The notes beneath the pieces were generated by a model. It worked only from the letters and a program-made list of their open reading frames with translations. It had not been told where the DNA came from and did not search any database. A stretch of DNA of 64,000 bases, from assembly GCA_030268105.1 (NCBI GenBank), contig BSDZ01000024.1, positions 992,001 through 1,056,000 of the forward strand, given 5' to 3'. How positions within the stretch are numbered: the stretch's first letter is position 1; each line of letters begins with the position of its first letter. Positions 22,087 to 35,800 of this stretch are shown one piece after another. Origin of the DNA: Volvox africanus (Eukaryota; Chlorophyta; Chlorophyceae; Chlamydomonadales; Volvocaceae). The translations under genes and the position numbers were made by a program.

Positions 22087-25000
22087 TTGGCGCGCGGGGA
22101 ACCCCTCCTCTGCCCTGGGTGGAGCCTTTGCATTTTGGACACTCGGCGCGCTCAACTGGATGACGGGGGCGGCGCGGATCACGTAGAAATAGAACTGCTG
22201 TTTTTGGCGGGAAGGGGAGATAGCTTTTGGGGTCGCAGTGATTTGCCCATCAATGCATGGTGTCCACTGACCCATAGGTCGCGGTCTGATGACCCATATC
22301 GCTATCGGGTCGCCCTATCGCCATTGGCCGTACATTAGCCTCGACAGGACAATGCATTTCTGCAGGGCGGAAGGGGGGGTTTGCACCCTCCCGGGAGTGA
22401 TAGCACCGCCGCCGCTGGGTTTGGGCGGTTCCCGGTTAGGGTGTTGTTCCCGGTTCCTGCAGACGGGCCTTATGTTCAAGGTCATACGATCGGGACATTC
22501 GTCTGGTCATCGACGTACAAATTACCTCTTGTATGTGCTGTACGAGGATCGTACGGCGCACTTTAAAAGGAAAGGGCCTGTTAAGGGCATCAGTACTTAA
22601 GTGTATATGACACATAATCGACAAATCAATGCGAATGCGTACCATACCATTTGTTACCTCGTTGCTCTATGCGGCTCCCGAAATATGTACCACCACGTAA
22701 TGAAGTACAGCTTACTGGTCTTGGAAGTCGTAACGGCAATCATGTTGTGATAGTGCGCTGTTTTGTTCTCAGCCTCTTCTAATTTTTTGTGGTTTTAGCA
22801 GCAAAAATTATTTGGGGTTGGATTTTCCTGGCCCTCCATGGGGTTGGGCTCGGTTGAGCGCTCGAGGTTGGTCACTCGGACGGTCATACCTTGGGTTTGA
22901 TTGCGAGTACGGCAAGGTCTTTACGACACATAGGATATGTGAACGGGGCGGCGCGGTTGTGGTGTTTTGTTGTCTCCCTTAGTAAAAGTTTGTGAAAGCA
23001 GGATGTCTATTGTTGCCTCTCTTGGCCTCTCATGTGTTTTGGTTTGATGAACGGACGTTCGTACATTTCTTCAGCGCTTTCCTAGCCTATTGTTCCGACT
23101 GTACGACAAGTTCGGATAACCGTACTGTTTTGCGATATGTTATCTTAGTTTAGATATACAAACTCTGCGTTTTGGTGTCCAATACATAGATCAGGGTTTC
23201 ATTTCCCAGGTGTGTTTTTGTGCTACCTTGCGAGTTACGTAGATGTACGAGATATATATTATCGTACGATGTACTTGCGGGGCATTTTGATATCTTTAGA
23301 GGTTGGCAAGGAATGGCTGAGATATCGATCGATTGGTCGATATCAGTATGATAGCGTCGTGTGCATGCATTGTATGAAATTGTCGGACAGGACGTATTTA
23401 GCTATACCTGTGTACGATGAAGTGCGATGAGGTCGAGTCCACCTTTCAAATACTCGCCGTATGGCAATGGCCATATTAATAACTTCTCTTTTAACAAAGT
23501 TGCTATGGTAAAACATTTTGGGAAATCCGTTATCCATAATATTCTCACACACACCACACAAATTGCAATACTAGAAGGAACGATCTAGGGAGTCCGGAAT
23601 AACACACGGTCGTTTAGCACATCATCATTTCGGACACCGATAGCCTGTGTGTGTGTATGTGTGTGTCTCAGTTTTCTACCACTGCTGGTGTAGCTACTCC
23701 CCTGTGCCTTATGGCCCCCAGCACCAAGCTGCGGCATTTCTTGCATTCAGGCATGTCCACACCACTACGAGCCATATACTCTGCAATATACTGAATATAC
23801 CGTCGAACCTATTCTCTATAATGTACTAGCTGCACGCTGCCGTACATCTTCTCATAAAACCTACTTTTCTTGGGCATCTGCATGCATCAGGCCAAATTGA
23901 TTTCGAGATAGTGTATTGCATTGATGATGGATTGTACGACACGAAGCCATCTATCATGTTTCATATGGCCTCCATGTGGTTGTATGTCGAGTGTGTTTCT
24001 GATGTCATTTTGAGTATTTGATTTGAGTATTTGAGAGCCCGAGCAGGCCCCACGTGATGAATTTAACACCTCCTCTTCGCCATGTTCGAAAGCTCGGAAG
24101 ACGTCGACATCACTGCGATGTCAACCGGGCCAATCCTACCCTCTGGTACCGCGTTATCTCATGCTGCGAAGAAGACAGAGCCGTAAAAAAGAGTGCTATA
24201 AGATCTATAACATAGCTGCACATCAACGCAGAAACTGAACTCCCCACCCCCTTCGCTGTCCCTCCCCCTCGCTGAGGTCGCCTAGACCACCCTGGGACAG
24301 CCCTGGACGTTCCCCCACTAAACTGCATGAAAGAATTATCCCGCTGCTACGAACTCGCAGCCCCACTCGGGAAGAGACTACGATTGGCGACCAAGCATCC
24401 GTGTACAAGGTAAACCGTCCATTCATCGCGATAAGTCGCGAGTACGGCATCATAGTACCATGAAAGGTGACGTAACAAACTAACAACGGTTCCAGCACTT
24501 CCAGGTTCCAGCACATCGATATTCAATTTTCCATTGTTAAGCCTCGACGCATGGTGATGTAAGAAGTTAGAACTCAGCGCTGATGTTGTTGCTGTGATGA
24601 ACGCGCAATTTTGGTTTTATTGTTTCTGTACTAAAGTCGCGGATGATCTCCCTAATGCTTGACTGCGTTCCCAAAGCCACATCCCGCGTATGGCTAGCTA
24701 TGGCCCGGCTCCTCCAGGAGATATTGTGTGACCCGGAACCGTTGTTCCCTAGCCAAAAGCCTAAATTAGTCCTGCCTCAAAGGACCGCAACCAATAGATG
24801 TAAAGACACAGCAATCAAAGATGACAACACGGCTTTGCACTGGATCAGTTGCCATGAATCGCAAAGTATGACATGGACTTGCGGCCTTGACAGCCATTGG
24901 TACTTCGTTCCTTCCTAAAAGAGATTCTACATATCGCGTCTCACGTCATATTACAAACGTGCCCTGCGCGGCCTTGGGTGATACCGTGCGCAGCATCCAG

Positions 25001-26003
25001 GCGTCAGCCTTCCGCAGCGAGCGCTCCTGATGGAAATGATATGATAAGCCGAAGCATCCCTTGAGAGGCTGCTTCCACAGGTTCTGAACTTAGCGATTTA
25101 GGGTGCGGTAATGTATTTGTGCGCCGATGCGGGGATGACGGTATTTGATTTGGTTGGTTGGTTGGTTGGGAGGGTTCTTAAAACCCGTTCCTAACCCTGC
25201 TGAGCAGGCTTCTTGGGTGTCCCCGCTGCAGGCAACGATGACAAGGGGGGTTGGGAGTAAGGGATGGCAAACGGGTTAGCCGTACAGTCGTTGGGTCAGT
25301 CCTCATCAGCATCTCTGCCGCGAATGAAATCGAGTGCCGTTAGATGGATGAGAATCTTTACACAGTGCCGTACATCATGCAATTATCATGTGTGCGCGGG
25401 GGCGTATGCGGTTGTGAGAATGTAGACGTCTGACGGAAATGGATCCAGGTAGAAGGCTAAAATACAACGAGATGTCGTACATTTCCTAAAGCTTACCCCT
25501 TCGGCGCCATGGATCTGGGGGGGGCGCTGGGCTTGGTGGTGACCGCGTCGCAAGCCTGCGTGTGATGTGTGTGTGTGTGTGTTTGGGGGGGGAGGTTAGG
25601 TTTTCTTTATGGGGCCCGGTCGATGAAGTGTTTGCTCGTGAACATTGAGGATAACTGATTAATGAGATAGCAGTTAGCCAGCGTCGGTCATGACACATCA
25701 ATTAACGGTTAGCAACGGTTAGGTATTATGATAGCTGGTAAATGATTGAATGACCGTAGGGAAGTACGACAGGCCGGAACGTAACGGGTAGAAAGGTACT
25801 AGGTACCCTAGCGAATACTCAAGGTAGTTAGGAAAGACGTTATGTGGTTGGGTTGGACAATATCACAGGTATGTTGAATCCTAGAAGCCGTAACGGAATT
25901 CCGCCGCTCCGGAGCCAACCAATGCGTGCGCTCTGTTGCGGCCGTAGCGCGTAGCAGCAAACACTAAAGCTGCATAAGGCCCTCCCCGCATTACCCAAGA
26001 GAC
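22087..26003. other. 3.9-kb interval with no recognised gene
   Basis: Contains the 3' untranslated regions of the convergent RecA (plus) and phosphatase (minus) genes. The rest is low-GC sequence with only short frames. A 91-codon plus frame at 24643-24918 and a 97-codon minus frame at 24223-24516 lack motifs and exon context. A (GGTT)n run lies near 25155 and a GT microsatellite near 25565. Confidence 0.55.
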
Positions 26004-29000
26004 CTACCGTGCAGAGTTCTTGGGAGGCGGACGTTTCGGGATCGGCGGCCGTGGTGGCGGCGGCGGTGGCGGCGGCGGCGGTGGTGGCGGTGGTGGGTTT
26101 GGAGGCAAGGGAGACCTTGGTGGCGGTGACGGCGGGGGACTAGGGTGAGGCGGGGGAGGAGGCGGAGGGGGAGGGGGAGGAGGCGGCGGTGGGCTTGGCG
26201 GCGGCGGAGGTGGTGAAGGTGGCGGGGAAGGTGGGGGGGGAGGAGGCGGGGACGGTGGTGGTGGGAGGGGCGGCGGAGGTGGCGGCGGGGGTGGGGGCGG
26301 CGGGGGCGGAGGTGGTGGGACTGGAGGGGGCGGAGGTGGTGGAGGCGGCGGGGGAGGTGGGGGGGGGCCCGGTGGCGGAGGTGGTGGTGGGAGGGGCGGC
26401 GGAGGTGGCGGAGGTGGTGGAGGCGGCGGGGGAGGTGGCGGGGGGCTCGGCGGCGGAGGTGGTGGTGGGAGGGGCGGCGGAGGTGGCGGCGGGGGCGGGG
26501 GCGGCGGGGGCGGAAGTGGTGGGACTGGAGGTGGCGGAGGTGGTGGAGGCGGCGGGGGAGGTGGCGGGGGGCCCGGTGGCGGAGGTGGTGGTGGGAGGGG
26601 CGGCGGAGGTGGCGGAGGTGGTGGAGGCGGCGGGGGAGGTGGCGGGGGGCTCGGCGGCGGAGGTGGTGGTGGGAGGGGCGGCGGGGGTGGCGGAGGTGGT
26701 GGAGGCGGCGGGGGAGGTGGCGGGGGGTTTGGTGGTGATGGTGGGAGGGGCGATGGAGGTGGCGGGATAGGTGGAGGCGGCGGCGGGGGAGGAGGAGGTG
26801 GGGGTGGTGGCGGCGACGGTGAAAACGGCGGCGGCGGCGGCAGGCAGTAGGCTGTCACGTTGCGTACGACAGGGCAGATGGCGGGAGTATCTGAGCAGCG
26901 AATAATGCGCCCCTCAATGCAGGAGGGGAGTAAATTTAGGTATTTGCCGTATTCTGAGAGAGCCATGTTGATGGGAACGCCTGTCTCGAACAGGCGTGGG
27001 GCCTGCGTGCGGGAGCGAGGGCGGGAGGGAGGGAGGGAGGGCGGGAGGGAGGGAAGGAGGGAAGGAGGGAGCGAGGGAGGGAGGGAACGTTTGTTGCCAG
27101 GAAGTGTATGTTTCTTCCAGGTCAGGTTGATGTGGGGGCCGCTCGTACGGAATACCCCGCCAACCCACGCCCCTGTAACACTGACATGCACAATTGGAAC
27201 AAAAAACACAGCTCACATAATTCATACTCAACAGACCTAGCGCAGATTACTGCCACCACCGAAAAGGAATGAGTAACGGCGGGATGGCTGTCAAGAAAAC
27301 CACTTCCTTTGTTACGGCTCTTGTTCAAAACGTGGTCCTATCCTTTTCCCTTAGATTTCATGACCCAAATCGTACGGCAGCCAGCCAGACGTACCGACGC
27401 AAGTACGGTGTAGCCGTCCAACCCGGCTGCGATAGGGGGAGTAGGGGCCCGAGGATTTGTGGGAAGTAAGAGGACTGTAACCATATTCCACCGTCTTACA
27501 TCAAGGGATTATCGTCGATGTTTAGATGGTGAGTGGGAGCGGGAGCGGGACAGGGAGAGGGAGAGAGGGAAAGATGGAGGGGAAGATGGACGGGGGAAGA
27601 GGAAGAGGAGAATTCCATGAGATTGAGAACTTGTTCCGAGCATTGTAATTAATATATGTAAATGTATGCATATCTATAAGTATATACATCTTAATCTATT
27701 TTATATATTTGATACAAAGCCGTGTGTTCCCCCCTTCTGCGTTGTGGTTCGGTCACCGCCGCCGCCATCAGGCCCCCGCCCCGGTGCTCGTCCTCGCAGC
27801 AGGGCGAGTTGCCCACATACAGTGTAACCCCCTGTCTTCCTTATTATATGCATCCTACATACCAGCAACGAAGTCTGTAGTGACAAGGCTATACGCCTGG
27901 CAGGGCTCCACGGGCACTCGCGACCCACTTCCTGTCACCATGGACACGGACAGGACGCGGCTCCCCACAGGCCTGGCTTCATCGTAAATGAATGTGAAGC
28001 CGGATACCTGAACATGGGGCGTGTACGAGAAACCATAATGGGGCTAGTAATATGGCAGGATGGGTTTTGGGCTATATTACAAATTTTGCGAACAGACTTG
28101 ACATGACGTGATGTGACGTGATGTTATGTTATGTTATGTTATGTTATGTTATGTGATGTTATGTGATGTTATGTTATGTTATGTTATGTGATGTGACGTG
28201 AAACATATGGAAGGGGGAGATGCAACACACGTATTGAGGCGAACTTCATTTCTGGAAAAAGGACACGAGCGGCAAATTGTACATGCAATCCCCTGCCCCA
28301 AAAGCTCAATACCAGCACTTTCATGTCCCAGAGTACCCCAGAATAGAGGCACATTGGCATATGTGCGTGAGTCGGATTTGTGTATCTGTGCATCTCACCC
28401 CAGAACAATAAATCCTGTCTTTTTGGTCTTCATCCTCCTACATATCGGACACTGCAGAATATTTTTCTTACTTTCCCCATCGATGGTAAGGCATTTTGCG
28501 CCTTTAGCGCTAAATCAATTTGAAGTACTTTGTGGAGATTCTAAATATGATTTATTGGAAAGTAAAAAATAGTTTCAGGTTTTGTTATTTCTCCTAAAGA
28601 CCAAGATCTTATTTGCTCTAACTTAAAGAAGTGATATTTATGGCTATAAAGCGCGAACGGCGCAGAAGCGCCATCTAGAGCGAATCCGAGTTGTCGGACT
28701 ATGACCTTTTTGTGACAAATAACATAATAACATAATTATAGATTAATTACAACAGATCTAACGCACAGAACTTGAACCAGTCGCATGGAACCACTTGCAT
28801 GCGAGCATTCGTACAACGTTGTCGGTTATAGAATGCGCGCCAGTTTTGAATAGACGTAAGGCCCCTTATGAGCCAGGCAGCGCTATTTAAGGCGCCCGAA
28901 ATCTTGAGTCAGACACTTCCTCTTCACTTGTAATTAACTCACTACAATGTAAACTACGAGGAGTCACCCTTGCCCCACGTGCCCTACGGCACAGTTACTC

Positions 29001-32000
29001 GGAGCTCGCCTTTATAGCTACCCCTATCAGCTAGGCGAAGCCTCTGTTACACTGGATCGAGACCTTCAAGATCCGAGCCCTTGTTTTTCGAGCTTCCCAA
29101 GTCGCTCGAACCCCAAGCTTCCAAGTCAACTCAACCCGTTAACTCAATCTGTTACAATGGCCATAGCAAGTTGTATTATTTTTCCATACTGTTTGATGTC
29201 TGACACTAGTTGTACCGCTTATCAGTTCAGGAAAATGTTGAGCTGTCAGTTTATTACCTTGTAAGAGTATAGATTCCAATTCTAAATTATAATCTGTTAG
29301 TAGCACACCTAAATTTAGCCCGAGGTTATACACACTGTGTCTCACATGCATATATGCTTACCTGCGCCATCCTGCCCAGCAGCATAGACACGTTCTGGGT
29401 GGTCAAGTTACCGCTGACGGCGTTTTCGAGGGCCGCCACCAGCTGCAGGCAGGACATTAGGGGCGGGACCTTCTTGTCCATACATGCGACCATACAAGCT
29501 ATTTATGTACATTCTCATGACGCACTTAAGCAATGAAGTAGCAAGATCATGATGCTGAATATTTGTTAACATGATGCAACACAAACACACACACAAACAT
29601 ACACACACACATATATGTATATATACACATGTATATATATATATACATATATATATGTGTGTGTGTGTGTGTCTGAAACTGTGACCCGAAGCAGGTATTG
29701 TTGGCCCCATATATTGGACCCTTTCGCGCTACACCACACCTGCACCACACCACTACCCATGGTACAATGCCCGACCGGATCCCCGCAAAATCGATCGTCT
29801 CCATACCCCCCGTACCTCCCGGCATAGAACCCCCGGCAACAAAATCCGAAGCAAAAGGCCCACCTGTGCGCCGGTAACGGATAGCAACGTCATTGTGTTC
29901 GCGAAGGGGAGGACGTACAGGATTTCCCGAAGCGTGACGTAACCGGCACTAATGTTGGCGTGAATGAGGCCGCCGTTGAGCAGGCAGCCGTCCACTGGGT
30001 CCAGATTGGTGGTCTCTTTCAGGTACCTGTAGAAGAGCAACGGCGGTTGATAGTAATGGAATTCTTAACGGCTATCAACATAAAGCGAGACAGGAGTTTT
30101 GGTTTGTCCGTATTTTGTAGGGCGCAGCCACGGCTGCATGCAATATCTGCCGCGGTAAAATGCACGGCACCTAATCATATCATTACCATACATGTAGTAC
30201 ATGTAGTACATGCAGTACAGTCATGGCGCGCGCCATTGCGTAGCGTTTCGTATTTTTGTCGTACATGTCAGATCTCACTCACCAAATCATGGAATCGCAA
30301 ATGAGATTTCCCAGAGCGCTCTCCCTTGTAAGTACGAGTCCACGTTCCCCAGATAGGAAGGTCGGGCTGATAGCTGTTGTACATGGTCGTACAGTCAATA
30401 TAAATATCATTCAATATGTCAATATGGAAGTCAGGGAGACGATAACCTAATTCATTGGATATGTCTACTTGCATGCCCATATGATCTGTATTTGACCAGA
30501 AAGGAACACATGTGAAGGCATGCGCCCGCTGACGTTCAACGCTCCCCTTCCAAGTCCTTCCAAGATATGTGTGTATGAGAAGCGATGTGATTGTTGACTC
30601 CTCCTACGTCATAGCCCATACATGACGTGATCGCAGTGGGTCAGGACGAGTTAAGCGGGAGCAGAGTTGATTGATGGAGAGGATGAAACCTCACCTCAGG
30701 CCGCCGTGAGGTTTTCGTACTCGGTTCCAACCGTTAACCACCAACGAAAACTCCAACCAATCCGAATTGAAAACGACCCAAACCGAATACAGCAGGTTTC
30801 TTACCGATTCGTTGTTCGCTCAGGTCGTGCACGGGGCCTGCAAAACCTTGGATCAGCTGCAGGGTCCCAGGATCCCTGGCGACTGGATTGGAGCTGCCGC
30901 TGCCGCCCAACAGCACCGGTGCGCCGCTGAAGCTGACCAGATCGCCATTCGCATCAAAGCTTAGATCCATCGAGCCGATGTAGCGGCCGGCGTAGTAGGC
31001 CTGCATGAAGTGCAAGTAAGACGATGCCGGCGTAAGACTTGGGCGCATTATGTCCCAGTTTATGCATGTGCAGGTAGCCAAGCAACACAGAACATAGAAC
31101 GAAGAACATAGAACGTAGAATACCTACAAAAACATATAACATTAAGGAACTGGAAACTTGGAAGAGAAGACAAACGAGGAAAACACAATAAATGGAGAAC
31201 GGAAAACGAAAGTCAAGTCAGGAAGTATTCCCCTAGTGACGCCGCGGTAACACATTTAGTAGTAACACCCCTCTAGCAACACACCCTCTAATAACACATT
31301 CATTCACCGAAAGCAGATCCGGAATCCGAACGGATTCGGATCGCTTGCTCCAGTCACGTCAATATGTGTTTCTCATTTGTGCTCCAAATTTTCCTTTGAA
31401 GGCGACTTTTGGACACTGAGAAGCAGGTACCTTCTCTGCCCACCTGCACAATCGGGATCTTCTTGCCGGGCACCACCTTGCTGTCTACCACCACGGGGTA
31501 TGGTTGGTCTGGCTTCTGGCCACTGCTCGCGTTGTTAGCAACTGCGAACGACGATGGATAATTAAGAGGTCAGGTCAGAGAACAGGCTGAGCGCATTGGA
31601 AAGCATCCGCAAGCAGCCTAAGGCACCGATGAGTTGCTGTGGTGAAGGAAGGCAGGCCGCTGAAAGGTCCTTCTGCCATGTCCTTTCTTACATGGCAGAA
31701 GGACCATGTAGCCATTGGGGATGAAGCATATGGGACGAAGCATATCTTACGTATGCTATGTGCAGCCCTGTTTGCGCATCTTGGACGTCCGGGTTTTGTT
31801 AAGAGGGGGATAGGTGGGGCGGGGTAACCTCCATAAAAGTACTAGGAAGGTATATTACTAGAGATATGAACCAACTTTCGTCCCCCATGTGGCTAAACAG
31901 CTACAACCTATCTGATTGCGCTTACACGTATTCGAGGCGTGGGGAGAATCCTCTCGGAAGGATGCGGAGATACACGTCACCGTAATTATATTTCACGACA

Positions 32001-32787
32001 GCAGGTGAGGTGGCTACAAAGCACTTGATCGGTACGGCTGGAAGGTAGGTGCTTACCAACGTAGGACGCCTTGATGACATATGTATTAAACCCTGCGCCA
32101 AACATACACCATCGCGATGTGTGCAAATACGAACCTACCCAGTCTGGGCCCCGGCGTCATTCCATCATCCCAGAAGAAGTAGTGGTTGAAGCCGCCCACG
32201 ATGAAATCAAGCTCGGGAACTTGCTGGGCTACCTGAGTGTCGTACCCTGCATAGGGCATGGCATTTACGGATGACATTTGGGGGCAACATAATAATGGCA
32301 ATATGGTACAATAATGTATACAGTTTTTATATCGTCGGATGCGATATACATACATACATACATCTTATTTTATATTTATATTTATCAGGGACAGGTTGCT
32401 CATGTCTGTGTGCCCACGTAAAGCACCGCACCAATCAGGTACGGCATGTAAGAAAGGCTGTTTCTACTCAGGCTGTTTTACTTTCATCTTTGTCTGTAGC
32501 AGTACGTATGTGATATCATGTTGTAGGTTTTACTAATACAACGTGTCTTATTTAAAGGGAGCTCCATCATCATTGTACTTACAGAGGCCTGCGTGAGACA
32601 GCCCGATAAAGATGTTGATCTGATCGCCATACTCGTCTTTGACCTGTTGGATCGCCTTCTTTATTGATGGAATGATCAGTGGTTCGAAGTCCACCTGCTT
32701 GCCCCCCAGGGAGGTGTTGGCGGTGGAGGGCGTAATGTATCCAATGATGGCTGCCTACATGGGCGATCAATGGGGGTGGAACATTTG

Positions 32788-32839
<52 letters not shown>

Positions 32840-35800
32840 CACGACCGATTGTTTGGTTAATCATGTGGCGTTAGGCCAGCAAGAGGTAAGGGTCTTTCGG
32901 ACGAGGAAATGGAGGTGAGGAGGCAACTCCATCGGGTGGAGGACCGCAAAGCTCTAAAACGATTGCAGTTTTCAGCTACTGTGAAGGAGAGCTCAAGGCG
33001 GTTGATGGTTAAAAGTTGGTGGTTGGACGAGAACGAAGGCAGAATTTGTGTGCCTTACCTTTACGCCACTGCCACCAATCTCTACGACAGTGTACGGCTT
33101 GATGAGGGGAGTCAGCGAGGGGAAGCGGTCGGTGATGACGTTGCAGCTGACGATTGGCATGTCGAGGCCCTCCAGATACGCCACCAGGTTCTCGGCGCCG
33201 AAGTCAAACTGAAAGTGTGGCGCCGCGAGTACGACATGCATGATGGGTAGATCTTAGGCACGTCGTCGCGTCGCAGAATTCAAAGTCGTCGGGTTTCAAG
33301 TCAGTAGCCACTGCCGTACCAGTTGCACCAGTTGACAACGCACCCCCACATGTCTACGTTCCGATGTTCCCCATGGCCACGTGCTGATACACATGCCATA
33401 CACCCGAGGGCTGCGAAACGCTGGACTACGTTACCAACAGATTTCACGCAGATTCGCAATTTACTGCACAGCCATCACCGTGTGCGACCGCCGTACATAC
33501 CTCGTGGTCACCAAGGGTCTGTCAGGATGTTGATGTTAATGTTGATGTTGATGTTGATGTTGATGTTGATGTTGATGGCAATCATGTAGAAGGTGTTGAT
33601 GTTGATGTTAAGGGGTTGGAAGTTATCCATAACGGTGAAAGCCATGACAAATGGGAGGTGGGGTGGGTTAACACCAGGCCATAGGGCTGAAGAAGGGTGA
33701 GGATAGGAGTGCTGATGGAGGGTGTACGGGTGGATGGGTTTTAGGGTCCTCGGGTCCTCGGGTCCTCGAGTCCTTGGGTCCTCGAGTCCTCGGGTCCTCG
33801 GGTCCTCGGGTCCTCGGGTCCTAGGGCTAAAGCCGGTCGGAAAACCAGCGTCACAAGATGAAGCCTCAGTTACAGGGTTAACCCCTAAATCCCTAAAACC
33901 CTAAAACGATTAAATCACTAGATCTGATGCAACCATGACCACCTCTGTTCAAAACTTACGAAGGCGTCGACGCCGATGCTGTTTTGGAAGGCGGCCGAAG
34001 GCTTTCGGTCCCTATAGACGAAATCCCAGATAGTGCCCACAGACATGTCACCGCCATCAAGAAGCAGTACATCTGGCACAGTCTCACGTACATAATTTAT
34101 GTACGTTGCCATACGAGCGAAGCCGCCATAGCAAATGCCTTGCGCCTGCAGCCCATGTTTCAAAATGATATACATACCGCCGTACACATGTAGGAACACC
34201 AAAGTCTAAAATGTTTTATATTTTCCGATAAGTGTATATACATATATATATGTATATATGTATGTATATATATGTATATATATGTATATATATACATATA
34301 TATATGTGTGTGTGTATGTGTATGTGTATGTGGGAACAACTAATGTCATACTATGCAAAATGATATCATAGGCGAAGAAGTTACGAGATGGGCGGCATTG
34401 ACTCATATCTCCACGGCACGCTTTTTGCTTAAACCAGCTGCAGGAAGGGTTTACTTAATTAGATCACGAGTTCGTTGTCTTTATATGATTTGAGCAACGA
34501 GACACCGTACGTGTGCAACTGCGCACCTCCTGTGCGTCCGTGCAAGGAGCTGCCGTGCTCGTGGCGGCCTCCACACGGGAGTGTACGTCACTGTAATGCA
34601 GTAGGCGGAAGCTGGCCGCACAGCGGGAGGCCGATGGGTCTGTTGGCGCCGTACAGATGGCAGAAGGGCTCGTATCGCAGCGGACGATGCGGCCCTCAGG
34701 CGCGGCGTAGTCAGTCACCTGCAGGAGACGTAAAAGGAGTAGGTCGCAAAAAAGGTGATGAAAACTTCTTATAAAATCACGATATATTCACTATACACAT
34801 TCATTCCGGAGCGCTGCTCTCCGTTGCTATCTGAACTTGGCGTCCTTTCTCGACCGGTGTCCCCCCCATTACTCCTCTCAACTCATTAGGTCGTCCCGCG
34901 TTCGGATTAATGTGACTCGAGATCTATACAAGAGCCGGGTGGAGGCGGAACACCTTGAATCCCTATATGTGGCCGTTTCTTCCCGTAACTCGTTACGTGT
35001 AATCCACCAATCAGTCAGCCAAGCAACAGGCAACAGGCTGATGAAATGGATTATTTTTCCTGCAAAACGAGATACCACTCGCACCCATGGCTGGGGAAGG
35101 GGACTTGAGCTCCTTCCGCTGTTGGAGGCTTTACAAGATCTCCACAAATCATAAATAGCACCCTTCCCCTTCCCCTTCCCCTTCCCCTTCCCCTTCCCCT
35201 TCCCCTTCCCCTTCCCCTTCCCCTTCCCCTTCCCCTTCCCCTTCCCCTTCCCCTTCCCCTTCCCCTTCCCCTTCGCCTGAACCCCTTTAAGGCTCTATTC
35301 ACAGTCTGCATACAACGGACTTTTATCCACGCACGTAGCTGTGGAGGTTTGATTTTGATACTTGTTATGCACCTGTGCTTCACGGCCGTATTGGTTAGGC
35401 GCCTTGTTTCCTTCTTTCGGCGCCTTTCGTGTAAACATTAGTATCCTGACTGGGTACTAACTGAGTAAATTAGAAACTGCCGTATGTATTTATGAGAAGC
35501 CGCTCCGGCGCACCCCACCCTGTTGAGAAGATATGCGCACTCACTGGGGAGTAGGCGCTCAGGAACCACTCCACCGCCTCCACCACCTTCCCAACGGGGG
35601 TATCGATCAAAGCGTAAGATGACTTGATGCTCGAATAGCCATCGCCGCCTGGGGGGGAGCGTTGGGTGCGGATTGGGTGCAAGTACGGTCGCGACCCTGC
35701 TCCCAGTTGGCGAACGCTGCGTATCACCCCAAGGATATCGCATTCATTGTTTGTCGTACAGTGTATCGGTGTGTGTGTGGGTGTCTTTCCGTACCTACCT

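Noticed and set aside
26189..26770. Plus-strand Val/Ala/Glu/Gly-rich frame opposite the polyproline tail
   Set aside because: Shadow of the proline-coding strand; the minus frame is tied to recognisable exons.
26004..27209. Pherophorin, as the identity of the polyproline exon
   Set aside because: The upstream part of the exon aligns with the end of a 5'-nucleotidase C-domain (EGRIIRC, in phase with LDGYTVL), not with a pherophorin domain.
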